A stretch of DNA of 47,128 nucleotides, taken from contig JASCNZ010000020.1 in assembly GCA_029959905.1 (NCBI GenBank), positions 1 through 47,128 of the forward strand. Reading direction: 5' to 3'. The notes beneath the pieces are model-generated. The model was not told where the DNA came from, made no database searches, and saw nothing but the letters and a program-made list of their open reading frames with translations. This document shows positions 1-6,311 of the stretch, one piece after another. The first letter of the stretch is position 1. Each line of letters begins with the position of its first letter. Source of the DNA: Microbacteriaceae bacterium PS02344 (lineage in GTDB: Bacteria > Actinomycetota > Actinomycetes > Actinomycetales > Microbacteriaceae). The position numbers and the translations under genes were made by a program.

Positions 1-65
1 CCCGGCGCCGGGGGGGTGGCGGCCCGGGGCCCCCGGGGGGGGCCGGCCCCCCCCCCCCCCCCCCC
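1..65. other. Low-complexity contig end (probable artefact)
   Basis: The first 65 bases are almost only C and G runs and carry no coding signal. Read on the minus strand they form an outward poly-G tail, matching the poly-G at the other end of the window. Dark-cycle poly-G from two-colour Illumina chemistry is the likeliest cause (inference). Ordinary sequence starts just before the stop codon of the first gene. Confidence 0.8.
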
Positions 66-71
66 GGCGCC

Positions 72-1394
72 TCAGCGAGCGGAGTCGTTCGCTGCTCGGA
101 CACTCTCGAGCACTTCCTCGGGGCTGGTGCTGCCGCTGATGACGGCCTCGCCACCGGCGAGCCACGCGTCGGCGACCTCGGGTGCGGTGACGGTGTCGAG
201 CCAGCCGACGAGCTGCGACGCCTCGTTCACCTGGGTGATGCCCTCGAAGACGGCGCGGCTCGACGTCTGCTCGGTGACGGCGCCGACGACCGCGCTGGGC
301 TGTCCGTACGGCAGGGCCGACAGCATCTCCGCGTGCGCGGGTTCGGTGGCGAACTTCATGAAGTCGACCGCGAGGGCCGCCTGGGGCGAGCGCGCGTTGA
401 TCAGGTAGCCCTCCGGGGCGCCTTCGATGGCTGCGGGGTCGCCCGCGGCGCCGTCGGGGACGGGCAGCGGGAAGATCCCGAAGTCGTCGGTCGTCAGCGT
501 CGCTCCTTCGACGGTCACGGTGTCGAACTCGAGCACCTCCTGGTAGTACATCGCCGCACGTCCGCCGGCCAGAGCCTCCTGCGCCGTGGTGTAGAGCACG
601 CCGTTGGTGCCGTTGCCGGTGTCTGTGCAGTCGTTCACGAGGGTCTGCAGCTGTTCGAGCGACTCGACGTAACCCGGGTCGGTCCACTCGGCGGTCTCGG
701 GGTCGAAGTCGGCCTTCAGAACGTCGGCGGGCACGTTGTACGCGAACAGCTGCTGCAGGTAGTGCAGCGCCGGCCATCCGTCCTTGTTGCCGAAGGCGAT
801 GGGCTCGTAGCCCGCGGCCCGCAGAGGCTCGCACGAGGCGATGAGTTCGTCGAAGGTGGTCGGCACCTCGATGCCGGCGGCTGTGAAGGCGCTCTTGCTG
901 TAGCCCATGAACTTGCCGTTGTTGTAGAGCGGGATGCCGTAGTACTTGCCCTCGCTCTGGAATGCCGAGAGCGAGGCCTCGCCGAAGCGGTCGCCCCATT
1001 CGGTGCCGGGGGCGATCACCTCGCTGAGGTCGGCCGCGAGCCCGCCGTCGATGAAGTTCTGCGCCCAGTCACCGGTCCAGGTGAAGTAGATGTCGGGGAG
1101 GGCGCCAGAGGCGGTCAGGGTCTTGGTCTTGTCCTTCACCGACTGGTCGGTCTCCTGGATGAGTTCGACCTCGACGTCGGGGTGCTCCTCCTCGTAGGCG
1201 GCGGCGAGTTCCTCGAAGTAGGCCTGGAGGGGTTCTCCGCCGAACTTCGTGAGGATCGACAGCTTGCCCTCGTAGACGGGGTCGGCGGTGATGTCCGCCG
1301 CCGGGGCGGGGGAACCTCCGGCGCAGCCCGCGAGCAGCACGGCGGATGCTGCGACCGCGGCGGCGGCGATCGGGAGGGGGCGTGTGGTGCGCAT
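72..1394 (-). CDS. ABC transporter sugar-binding lipoprotein
   Basis: Extracellular solute-binding protein of the carbohydrate-uptake family (family 1), 440 aa and complete. The N-terminus is a lipoprotein signal: Arg near the start, a hydrophobic stretch at residues 9-22 and a lipobox LAGC with the lipidated Cys at 24, so the mature protein is tethered outside the membrane. The start is ATG with GAGAGG about 6 nt upstream. The gene diverges from a FrlB/FrlD-like pair and shares with it a 260-bp region containing two LacI-type palindromes. A minus-strand -10 (TACACT, 1486-1481) lies just downstream of the first palindrome, so repression by the adjacent LacI protein is likely. By context it binds a fructosamine or related sugar amine (inference). 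The expected permease genes would lie beyond the contig end. Confidence 0.9.
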   Translation of the reverse strand: MRTTRPLPIAAAAVAASAVLLAGCAGGSPAPAADITADPVYEGKLSILTKFGGEPLQAYFEELAAAYEEEHPDVEVELIQETDQSVKDKTKTLTASGALPDIYFTWTGDWAQNFIDGGLAADLSEVIAPGTEWGDRFGEASLSAFQSEGKYYGIPLYNNGKFMGYSKSAFTAAGIEVPTTFDELIASCEPLRAAGYEPIAFGNKDGWPALHYLQQLFAYNVPADVLKADFDPETAEWTDPGYVESLEQLQTLVNDCTDTGNGTNGVLYTTAQEALAGGRAAMYYQEVLEFDTVTVEGATLTTDDFGIFPLPVPDGAAGDPAAIEGAPEGYLINARSPQAALAVDFMKFATEPAHAEMLSALPYGQPSAVVGAVTEQTSSRAVFEGITQVNEASQLVGWLDTVTAPEVADAWLAGGEAVISGSTSPEEVLESVRAANDSAR

Positions 1395-1494
1395 GGTCTG
1401 CCTCTCTGCAGGGCGGTGCGGTCCGCGGTGCCGCGGACACCGATCCGCCGTTGGAATGTCGGTGCGTGCCTTGTCGAGCGAGTGTAGCGAAAAG

Positions 1495-1510
1495 CTGGTA
1501 CCGGTACCAG
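1495..1510. promoter_or_regulatory. Operator 1, perfect 16-bp palindrome
   Basis: CTGGTACCGGTACCAG is a perfect 16-bp palindrome with a central CG, the shape expected of a LacI-family operator. It covers the -35/spacer region in front of the minus-strand -10 TACACT (1486-1481) of the binding-protein gene, so occupancy should block that promoter. The likely ligand is the LacI-type protein encoded at 3594-4682 (inference from proximity). Confidence 0.75.
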
Positions 1511-1562
1511 TATTGCCCCGGAAAATCTTCGCGCTTCCTCGTTGGGCCTGATTTTGCGGCGG

Positions 1563-1592
1563 TTGACCCGGCTACCGGGAGTGTGTCAGCAT
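1563..1592 (+). promoter_or_regulatory. Candidate promoter of the frlBD-lacI unit
   Basis: A TTGACC -35 (1563-1568) and a CAGCAT -10 (1587-1592) are separated by 18 nt. Transcription would start near 1599, immediately before operator 2, which fits a repressor roadblock. The -10 match is only fair. Confidence 0.45.
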
Positions 1593-1602
1593 GTCGCCTA
1601 CC

Positions 1603-1616
1603 TGATACCGGTACCA
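1603..1616. promoter_or_regulatory. Operator 2, TACCGGTA palindrome
   Basis: TGATACCGGTACCA shares the core ATACCGGTACCA/GGTACCGGTACC with operator 1 and is a 14-bp palindrome with one mismatched base pair. It is 106 bp (about 10 helical turns) from operator 1 centre to centre, a spacing that would allow looping between two bound repressors (inference). It lies between the predicted transcription start and the FrlB-like start codon. Confidence 0.7.
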
Positions 1617-1657
1617 CATTCCGTGGGTGCAACGACGCCCGCACGAAAGGATCGATG

Positions 1658-2659
1658 ATGCTCAAGTTCGACGAGGACGCCTTCCGCACGCAGATCGCGA
1701 GCGCGGTGGCGTTGCGACCGCAGATCGAGGAGCTGGTCGATCAGCTGCTCGCGAAGGGGATCGACAACGTGCTCCTGGTCGGCGCCGGGGGCACGTACAG
1801 CCAGATGTGGCCCTACGAGCTCATGGCGCGCGAACGCTCCACCCTCCCGGTGCGCTCGGCGATCGCCGCCGAGCTCGTCGTCGCCGGCGACGCCCTGCTG
1901 GGCGAGCGCACCGCCGCGGTGTTCACGTCGGTGACGGGCACCACGGAAGACGTGATCCGGGCGATGGAGTACGTCACCGCCGCCGGCGCCACGACGATCT
2001 CGTTCACCGGCCACGCCGACTCGCCCATCGCGACCGGTGCCCACCACTCGTTGACCTCCGAGCCGAAGACGTGGCCGTTCGACATGCAGCTGCTGCTGCT
2101 GATCGGACGCCTGCTGCACGAGCGCGGTGAATTCGACGGCTACCCCTCGCTCGCCGACGAGCTCGTGCACCTGCCCGATGCCCTCGTCGCCGCCGCCGAG
2201 CAGGCCGAGCCCCTGGCTGCGGCGTTCGCCGACGCGCACAAGGACACCGACTACTACTTCCTCATCGGCGGCGGACCGCTCTGGTCGTTCACGTACCTGT
2301 ACTCGATGTGCATCCTCGAGGAGATGCAGTGGCTGCGCACGACCCGCGTGCACAGCGCCGAGTTCTTCCACGGCTCGCTCGAGCTGCTCGAGAAGGACAC
2401 CGCGGTCATCATCTTCCAGGGCGAAGACCGTACGCGTCCGCTCACCGACCGGGCGCAGGCGTTCGCCGAGCGCATCTCCGAAGACGTATCGGTCTTCGAC
2501 ACGCGGGAGTACGCGCTCGAGGGCTTCAGTGCCGAGAACCGCGCGCTCATCGCGCCGATCGTGCTCGACACGGTGATGGGACGGGTGAGCAAGCACCTCG
2601 AGCGCGTGCGCGACCACTCGCTCGACCTGCGCCGCTACTACCGCGTCATGGACTACTGA
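1658..2659 (+). CDS. frlB: SIS-domain fructosamine-6-phosphate deglycase (FrlB-like)
   Basis: Two tandem SIS sugar-isomerase domains (roughly residues 25-165 and 190-320), 333 aa, close to E. coli FrlB (about 340). Recognisable FrlB-type features are the VGAGGTYSQ phosphate-sugar loop, the SAEFFHGSLELLE block matching FrlB SGEFRHGPLEI, and a C-terminus DHSLDLRRYYRVMDY resembling the DHNPDERRYY ending of FrlB. FrlB enzymes split fructoselysine-6-phosphate into glucose-6-phosphate and lysine; the amine here is unknown. Two adjacent ATGs exist (1655, 1658); I chose 1658 because GAAAGG at 1645-1650 is then 7 nt away. The FrlD-like kinase follows 18 nt later. A longer in-frame reading beginning at 1346 crosses the operators and is rejected. 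Confidence 0.88.
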   Translation: MLKFDEDAFRTQIASAVALRPQIEELVDQLLAKGIDNVLLVGAGGTYSQMWPYELMARERSTLPVRSAIAAELVVAGDALLGERTAAVFTSVTGTTEDVIRAMEYVTAAGATTISFTGHADSPIATGAHHSLTSEPKTWPFDMQLLLLIGRLLHERGEFDGYPSLADELVHLPDALVAAAEQAEPLAAAFADAHKDTDYYFLIGGGPLWSFTYLYSMCILEEMQWLRTTRVHSAEFFHGSLELLEKDTAVIIFQGEDRTRPLTDRAQAFAERISEDVSVFDTREYALEGFSAENRALIAPIVLDTVMGRVSKHLERVRDHSLDLRRYYRVMDY

Positions 2660-2677
2660 GACGAGAAGGATCCCGTG

Positions 2678-3565
2678 ATGCGTGTGCTGGGCTTCGGCGA
2701 CAACATCGTCGACCGCTTCCTCGACCGACGGATCGAATATCCGGGTGGGAACGCGGTGAACGTGGCCGTCTACGCCCGTCGTCTCGGCGCGCACGCCGAG
2801 TACCTCGGTGTGTTCGGCGACGACGAGCTCGGCGCGTTCCTGCGCGCATCGATCGAGGACGCCGGCGCCCCGACTCCCCGTGGCGGGGGGCGCGGCGGGG
2901 AGTCGGGGGTGTCGTCGCTGCGCGTGATCGAGGGCGACCGGGTGTTCCTCGGCTGGAACGGGGGAGGGGTGACCGTCGAGCATCCGATCGACCTGGCCGA
3001 CGGACGCGACGCCTACGCCGCGTCGTTCGACGTCGTGCACACCAGCGTCTACTCCCGCACCGAGGACGAGCTGCCTCGGCTGCGGTCGCTCGGGGTGCTG
3101 GTGAGCTTCGACGCGTCGAGCGAGGACGAGTTCCGCGACGGCGCGTACCTCGACCGGGTGGCGCCCCACGCCGATCTCGTGCTGTTCTCGTGTTCGGGGA
3201 TGGCGGATGCCGACGCGTTCGCCCTGCTCGACGACGCGGTGGCGCGCGGAGCGGGGCTGGCCGTCGCCACTCGCGGCACCGAGTCGGCGCTGGTCACCGA
3301 CGGCACCCTGCGGTGCCTGGCTCCGGCCGAGCGTGTCGACGACGATGCGCTCATCGACACCATGGGATGCGGTGACGCCTTCCTCGCCGGGTTCCTCGTC
3401 GCGCTCCACGCGTCGGGATGGCGGCGGGATGCTCCGGCCTCCGAGGATGCTCTCCGCTCCGCGCTGCATGCGGGGGCCGTGTCGGCCCGCGAGCAGTGCT
3501 TCGTCGAAGGGGCCTTCGGGCGTGGACGCCCGGCGGGGGAAGTCGCCCCCGCTAACATGTGGTGA
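2678..3565 (+). CDS. frlD: PfkB-family fructosamine kinase (FrlD-like)
   Basis: Ribokinase/PfkB sugar kinase of 295 aa. The N-terminal GDNIVDRF and PGGNAVNVAVYARR blocks match FrlD (GDNCVD, SGGNAVNVAVY), and the C-terminal PfkB signature reads DTMGCGDAFLAGF near residue 228, with the catalytic Asp kept but Cys in place of the usual Ala of GAGD. FrlD phosphorylates the C6 of fructoselysine, making the FrlB substrate, so the two genes form a two-step pathway. The start is ATG 2678, with GAGAAGGA ending 7 nt upstream; a GTG at 2675 directly precedes it. A Gly/Arg-rich stretch near residues 66-76, absent from the E. coli FrlD I recall, coincides with an 11-bp inverted repeat (2870-2880 / 2896-2906). 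Confidence 0.87.
   Translation: MRVLGFGDNIVDRFLDRRIEYPGGNAVNVAVYARRLGAHAEYLGVFGDDELGAFLRASIEDAGAPTPRGGGRGGESGVSSLRVIEGDRVFLGWNGGGVTVEHPIDLADGRDAYAASFDVVHTSVYSRTEDELPRLRSLGVLVSFDASSEDEFRDGAYLDRVAPHADLVLFSCSGMADADAFALLDDAVARGAGLAVATRGTESALVTDGTLRCLAPAERVDDDALIDTMGCGDAFLAGFLVALHASGWRRDAPASEDALRSALHAGAVSAREQCFVEGAFGRGRPAGEVAPANMW
3553..3558 (+). promoter_or_regulatory. Possible internal promoter for the LacI gene
   Basis: TAACAT inside the last codons of the FrlD-like gene would place a start near 3565, giving the regulator a short leader and some expression independent of the operon. I see no convincing -35. Confidence 0.3.
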
Positions 3566-3593
3566 ATCCGTGATGAGGAGAGGGTCGAGGGCG

Positions 3594-4682
3594 ATGGCAT
3601 CCGAACACTCCGTCCCCCCGACCATCTCCGAGGTCGCGGCGGCCGCAGGGGTGGGTCGCTCGACCGCGGCCCGCACGCTCGGCGGTTACGGCTACGTCAG
3701 CCCCGAACTGCGCGAGCGGGTGCTCGCCGCCGCCGAGCGGCTCGGGTATCGGGCCAACGCCCTGGCCCGCAGCATGTCGACGGGGGTCACGCAGACGCTG
3801 GGCGTGATCGTCGCCGACATCGCCAACCCGTTCTTCGGCGGCGTGGTGCGCGGCATCTCCGACGCTTCCCGAGCGCGCGGCGTCGAGACGCTGGTGCTCA
3901 GCACCCATGAAGACCTCGCCGAGGAGATCGCGGCGACCGACGTGCTCATCGACAAGCGGGTCGACGGCATCGTCGTGGCCTCCGCCGCGCTCGACGTCGG
4001 CTCGGCGGCGCACATCCAGCAGGCCCGCGACCGCGGCATCCCCGTCGTGCTCGTCGACCGCGCGGTGACGGGGCTGCTGCTCGACACGGTCGTCATCGAC
4101 AACCGCGCTGCCGCCCGCGACGCGGTCGCGAAGCTGGTCGCCGCGGGCCACCGCCGGATCGGATTCGTGTGGGGTCCTCCGCTGGAGGATCGCCCGCAGC
4201 GTCGCCGCGAGCTCACCGACGTCGCGGCGCGCAACCTGTGGACCGATGCGCAGCGTCTGCAGGGCTACCTCGACGCCCTCGACGACGCAGGGATCCTCTT
4301 CGACGCCGACCTCGTGATGGTCGGGCGCAAGACCGAGGAGAACGCCGAGGTCGAGGTCACCCGCATGCTGGGCCTGGAGCATCCGCCCACCGCATTGTTC
4401 TGCACCGAGAACGACGCGGTCACGGGGTCGCTGCGCGCTCTGCGCGCGGCGGGGCTGCGTGTGGCCGACGACATCTCGCTGATCGGCTTCGACGACAGCT
4501 CGTGGGCCGCGGTGATGGAGCCGCCGCTGACGATGATCGAGCAGCCGACGCTCGCCCTCGGCACGCGCGCCGCCGAGGTGCTGTTCGCGGCGATCGACGG
4601 CGAGTCGCCGGCACCGCAGGTGCACACCCTGCGCACGCGCTTCGTCGAACGCGCATCGGTCGCGGCCCCGCGCGAGCGCTGA
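3594..4682 (+). CDS. LacI-family transcriptional regulator
   Basis: LacI/GalR repressor, 362 aa. The N-terminal helix-turn-helix reads PTISEVAAAAGVGRSTAARTL with the hinge-proximal LGYRANALARSM, followed by a periplasmic-binding-protein-like effector domain beginning TLGVIVADIANPFFGG. ATG 3594 is preferred (AGGAGAGGG about 9 nt upstream, and it starts just before the HTH); ATG 3573 is an alternative adding 7 residues. It lies 28 nt after the FrlD-like gene and ends 4 nt from the convergent glycosylase gene. By position it should bind the two TACCGGTA palindromes at 1495-1616 and release them on binding a sugar-amine or sugar-phosphate inducer (inference). The HTH has AAR at the base-reading helix, slightly unusual for the family. 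Confidence 0.9.
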   Translation: MASEHSVPPTISEVAAAAGVGRSTAARTLGGYGYVSPELRERVLAAAERLGYRANALARSMSTGVTQTLGVIVADIANPFFGGVVRGISDASRARGVETLVLSTHEDLAEEIAATDVLIDKRVDGIVVASAALDVGSAAHIQQARDRGIPVVLVDRAVTGLLLDTVVIDNRAAARDAVAKLVAAGHRRIGFVWGPPLEDRPQRRRELTDVAARNLWTDAQRLQGYLDALDDAGILFDADLVMVGRKTEENAEVEVTRMLGLEHPPTALFCTENDAVTGSLRALRAAGLRVADDISLIGFDDSSWAAVMEPPLTMIEQPTLALGTRAAEVLFAAIDGESPAPQVHTLRTRFVERASVAAPRER

Positions 4683-4686
4683 GCGG

Positions 4687-5550
4687 CTACTTCAGCAGGC
4701 GGGACAGACGGCGGTCGGCGAGCACCTTGCCGCCGGTCTGGCAGGTGGGGCAGTACTCGAGCGAGCGGTCGGCGAAGAACACGCTGCGCACGGTGTCGCC
4801 GCAGACGGGGCACGTCTCGCCACGACGCGCGTGCACCTGCATGCCGCGGCGCTTGGCGTCTTTCAGATCGGCCGGCGGTTTGCCGGATGCTGCGGACACG
4901 GCCTCGCGCAAGGTGGATTGCGTCGCGGCGAACAGGCGGTCCACCTCGTCGTCGCCGAGCGTCGCGGCGATCGCGTACGGCGACATGCGCGCGGCGTGCA
5001 GGATCTCGTCGGAATAGGCGTTGCCGATGCCCGCGACGACGGCCTGATCGCGCAGCAGCCCCTTGATCTGGGTGCGTTTGCCGGCGAGCAGTCCCGCGAA
5101 GGTCTCCCTCGTGAACGCCTCATCGAGTGGATCGGGGCCGAGCCGGGCGATGCCGGGGACCTCGTCGGGGTCGCGTACCACGTACACGGCGAGCGACTTC
5201 TTCGACCCCGCCTCGGTCAGGTCGAACCCGCTGTCGTCGTCGAGCGCGACCCGCACGGCGATCGGGGTCTTGCCCGGCTTGATGATCGTGGTGGGGAGGG
5301 TCTCGTACCAGCGCAGCCAGCCCGCCTTCGCCAAATGGAACACGAGGTGCAGTTCGGCACCGCACGACAGCACCACGAACTTGCCTCGCCGCGTCGCGGC
5401 CGTGATCTCGGCGCCGTGCAACGCCGTGTTCGGCGGGTCGTACGTCTTCAGCGCGGCGATCGCCGCGACGGTCGTTCGAACGATCGAGCGTCCGACCGCG
5501 CGCTCGCCGAGGAAGTCGACGAGCCCCTGTACCTCCGGCATCTCGGGCAT
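4687..5550 (-). CDS. Fpg/Nei-family DNA glycosylase
   Basis: Base-excision repair glycosylase/AP lyase of 287 aa. It begins MPEMPEVQGL, matching the MPELPEVE start whose Pro2 and Glu3 form the active site. It also has a conserved Lys in RRGKFVVL (near residue 56), the helix-two-turn-helix region QIKGLLRDQAVVAGIGNAYSDEIL, and a C-terminal zinc finger CPVCG...YCPTC with the catalytic-loop Arg in DRSLEYCP. The family removes oxidised bases; the exact specificity (Fpg or Nei) is not decidable by eye. The start codon has a CAGGAT -10-like box 6 nt upstream and no leader, so the mRNA is probably leaderless. Confidence 0.92.
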   Translation of the reverse strand: MPEMPEVQGLVDFLGERAVGRSIVRTTVAAIAALKTYDPPNTALHGAEITAATRRGKFVVLSCGAELHLVFHLAKAGWLRWYETLPTTIIKPGKTPIAVRVALDDDSGFDLTEAGSKKSLAVYVVRDPDEVPGIARLGPDPLDEAFTRETFAGLLAGKRTQIKGLLRDQAVVAGIGNAYSDEILHAARMSPYAIAATLGDDEVDRLFAATQSTLREAVSAASGKPPADLKDAKRRGMQVHARRGETCPVCGDTVRSVFFADRSLEYCPTCQTGGKVLADRRLSRLLK

Positions 5551-5556
5551 GCGAAC

Positions 5557-5562
5557 ATCCTG
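5557..5562 (-). promoter_or_regulatory. Leaderless -10 box of the glycosylase gene
   Basis: Minus-strand CAGGAT, then 6 nt, then ATG. It fits the leaderless pattern seen across the window. Confidence 0.45.
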
Positions 5563-5596
5563 CCACCCGCATCCGACGCCGTCACGCGCGGGAGCG

Positions 5597-6160
5597 TCAG
5601 AGAACGGGCCAGGCGACCGGCGAGCGGTCGTCGGTGGCGAGCAGACCGGCCACCCAGCCGTCGTCGCGTCCGCGGGGGCTCGTCAACGCCTGGCGCATCA
5701 GCCCTTCGTAGCGGAACCCGAGCGCACGGGCGGCCCGGGCCGACGCGGCGTTGCCCACCACAGCGCGCCACGTGAGGCGCGCGAGCCCGCGCTCGGCGAA
5801 GCCCCAGTCGATCACCGCGCGTGCCGCCTCGACGACGTAGCCCCGGCCTCGTGCGGGAGCGGCGACCCAGAAGCCCAGCTCGGCATGACCGCCCGCCGGA
5901 TGCTCGGTGATGTGGTGCAGCCCGATCGATCCGACCAGCTCGTCCCCCGCGTGGGCGAGCCACGTGGCGTGGGAGCCGTCGGCCCACCGCTCGGCGGTCT
6001 GCCGTACATAGGCCGTCGCGTCGTCGCGGGTGTACGGACTGGGCACGGTCGTCCATCGCGGGATCTCCGGGTCCTGGCACGCCGCCTCGATCGCGTCGAT
6101 GTCGTCGTCGGTGGGCGCCGCCAGCACGAGCCGCCCCGTCTCCAGTCGCACAGCATCCAT
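5597..6160 (-). CDS. GNAT N-acetyltransferase (RimJ/RimL type)
   Basis: 187-aa acetyltransferase. It starts with the RimJ/RimL-type phrase LETGRLVLAAPTDDDIDAI and contains the acetyl-CoA-binding core ELGFWVAAPARGRGYVVEAARAVIDWGF (roughly residues 85-115) with the R-G-R-G-Y version of the Q/RxxGxG/A loop, then VGNAASARAARALGFRYEG, the typical C-terminal N-x-x-S motif. The substrate is unknown; homologues acetylate ribosomal protein N-termini, amino acids or antibiotics. I chose ATG 6160 because the LETxRL motif follows at once; longer in-frame extensions run through a poly-C tract and a palindrome and are not coding. It diverges from mfd. Confidence 0.88.
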   Translation of the reverse strand: MDAVRLETGRLVLAAPTDDDIDAIEAACQDPEIPRWTTVPSPYTRDDATAYVRQTAERWADGSHATWLAHAGDELVGSIGLHHITEHPAGGHAELGFWVAAPARGRGYVVEAARAVIDWGFAERGLARLTWRAVVGNAASARAARALGFRYEGLMRQALTSPRGRDDGWVAGLLATDDRSPVAWPVL

Positions 6161-6203
6161 CCCGCCACCGTATCGCCCCCCACCCCCCCCGGGTCCTCCC
6201 GGC

Positions 6204-6259
6204 TGCGGGATCGAAATCGCACGGGAAAGAGCCCGCGGGCGTGCCATTTCGATCCCGCA
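6204..6259. repeat. Intergenic inverted repeat (20-bp arms)
   Basis: TGCGGGATCGAAAT (6204-6217) and ATTTCGATCCCGCA (6246-6259) are perfect reverse complements, and the arms extend to 20 bp with a single mismatch (6218/6245). The 16-nt centre contains a palindromic GCCCGCGGG. It lies between the divergent acetyltransferase and mfd genes, next to a C-rich tract (6178-6190), so it is not placed as a terminator for either. It may be an extragenic palindromic repeat. Confidence 0.75.
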
Positions 6260-6299
6260 CAGGGGGAAGGGGCGCGGAGCCGGTGTCGGAGGGGGCAAG

Positions 6300-6305
6300 T
6301 AGGCT
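6300..6305 (+). promoter_or_regulatory. Leaderless -10 box of mfd
   Basis: TAGGCT, 6 nt, then the GTG start of mfd. Confidence 0.6.
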
Positions 6306-6311
6306 GGTCCG

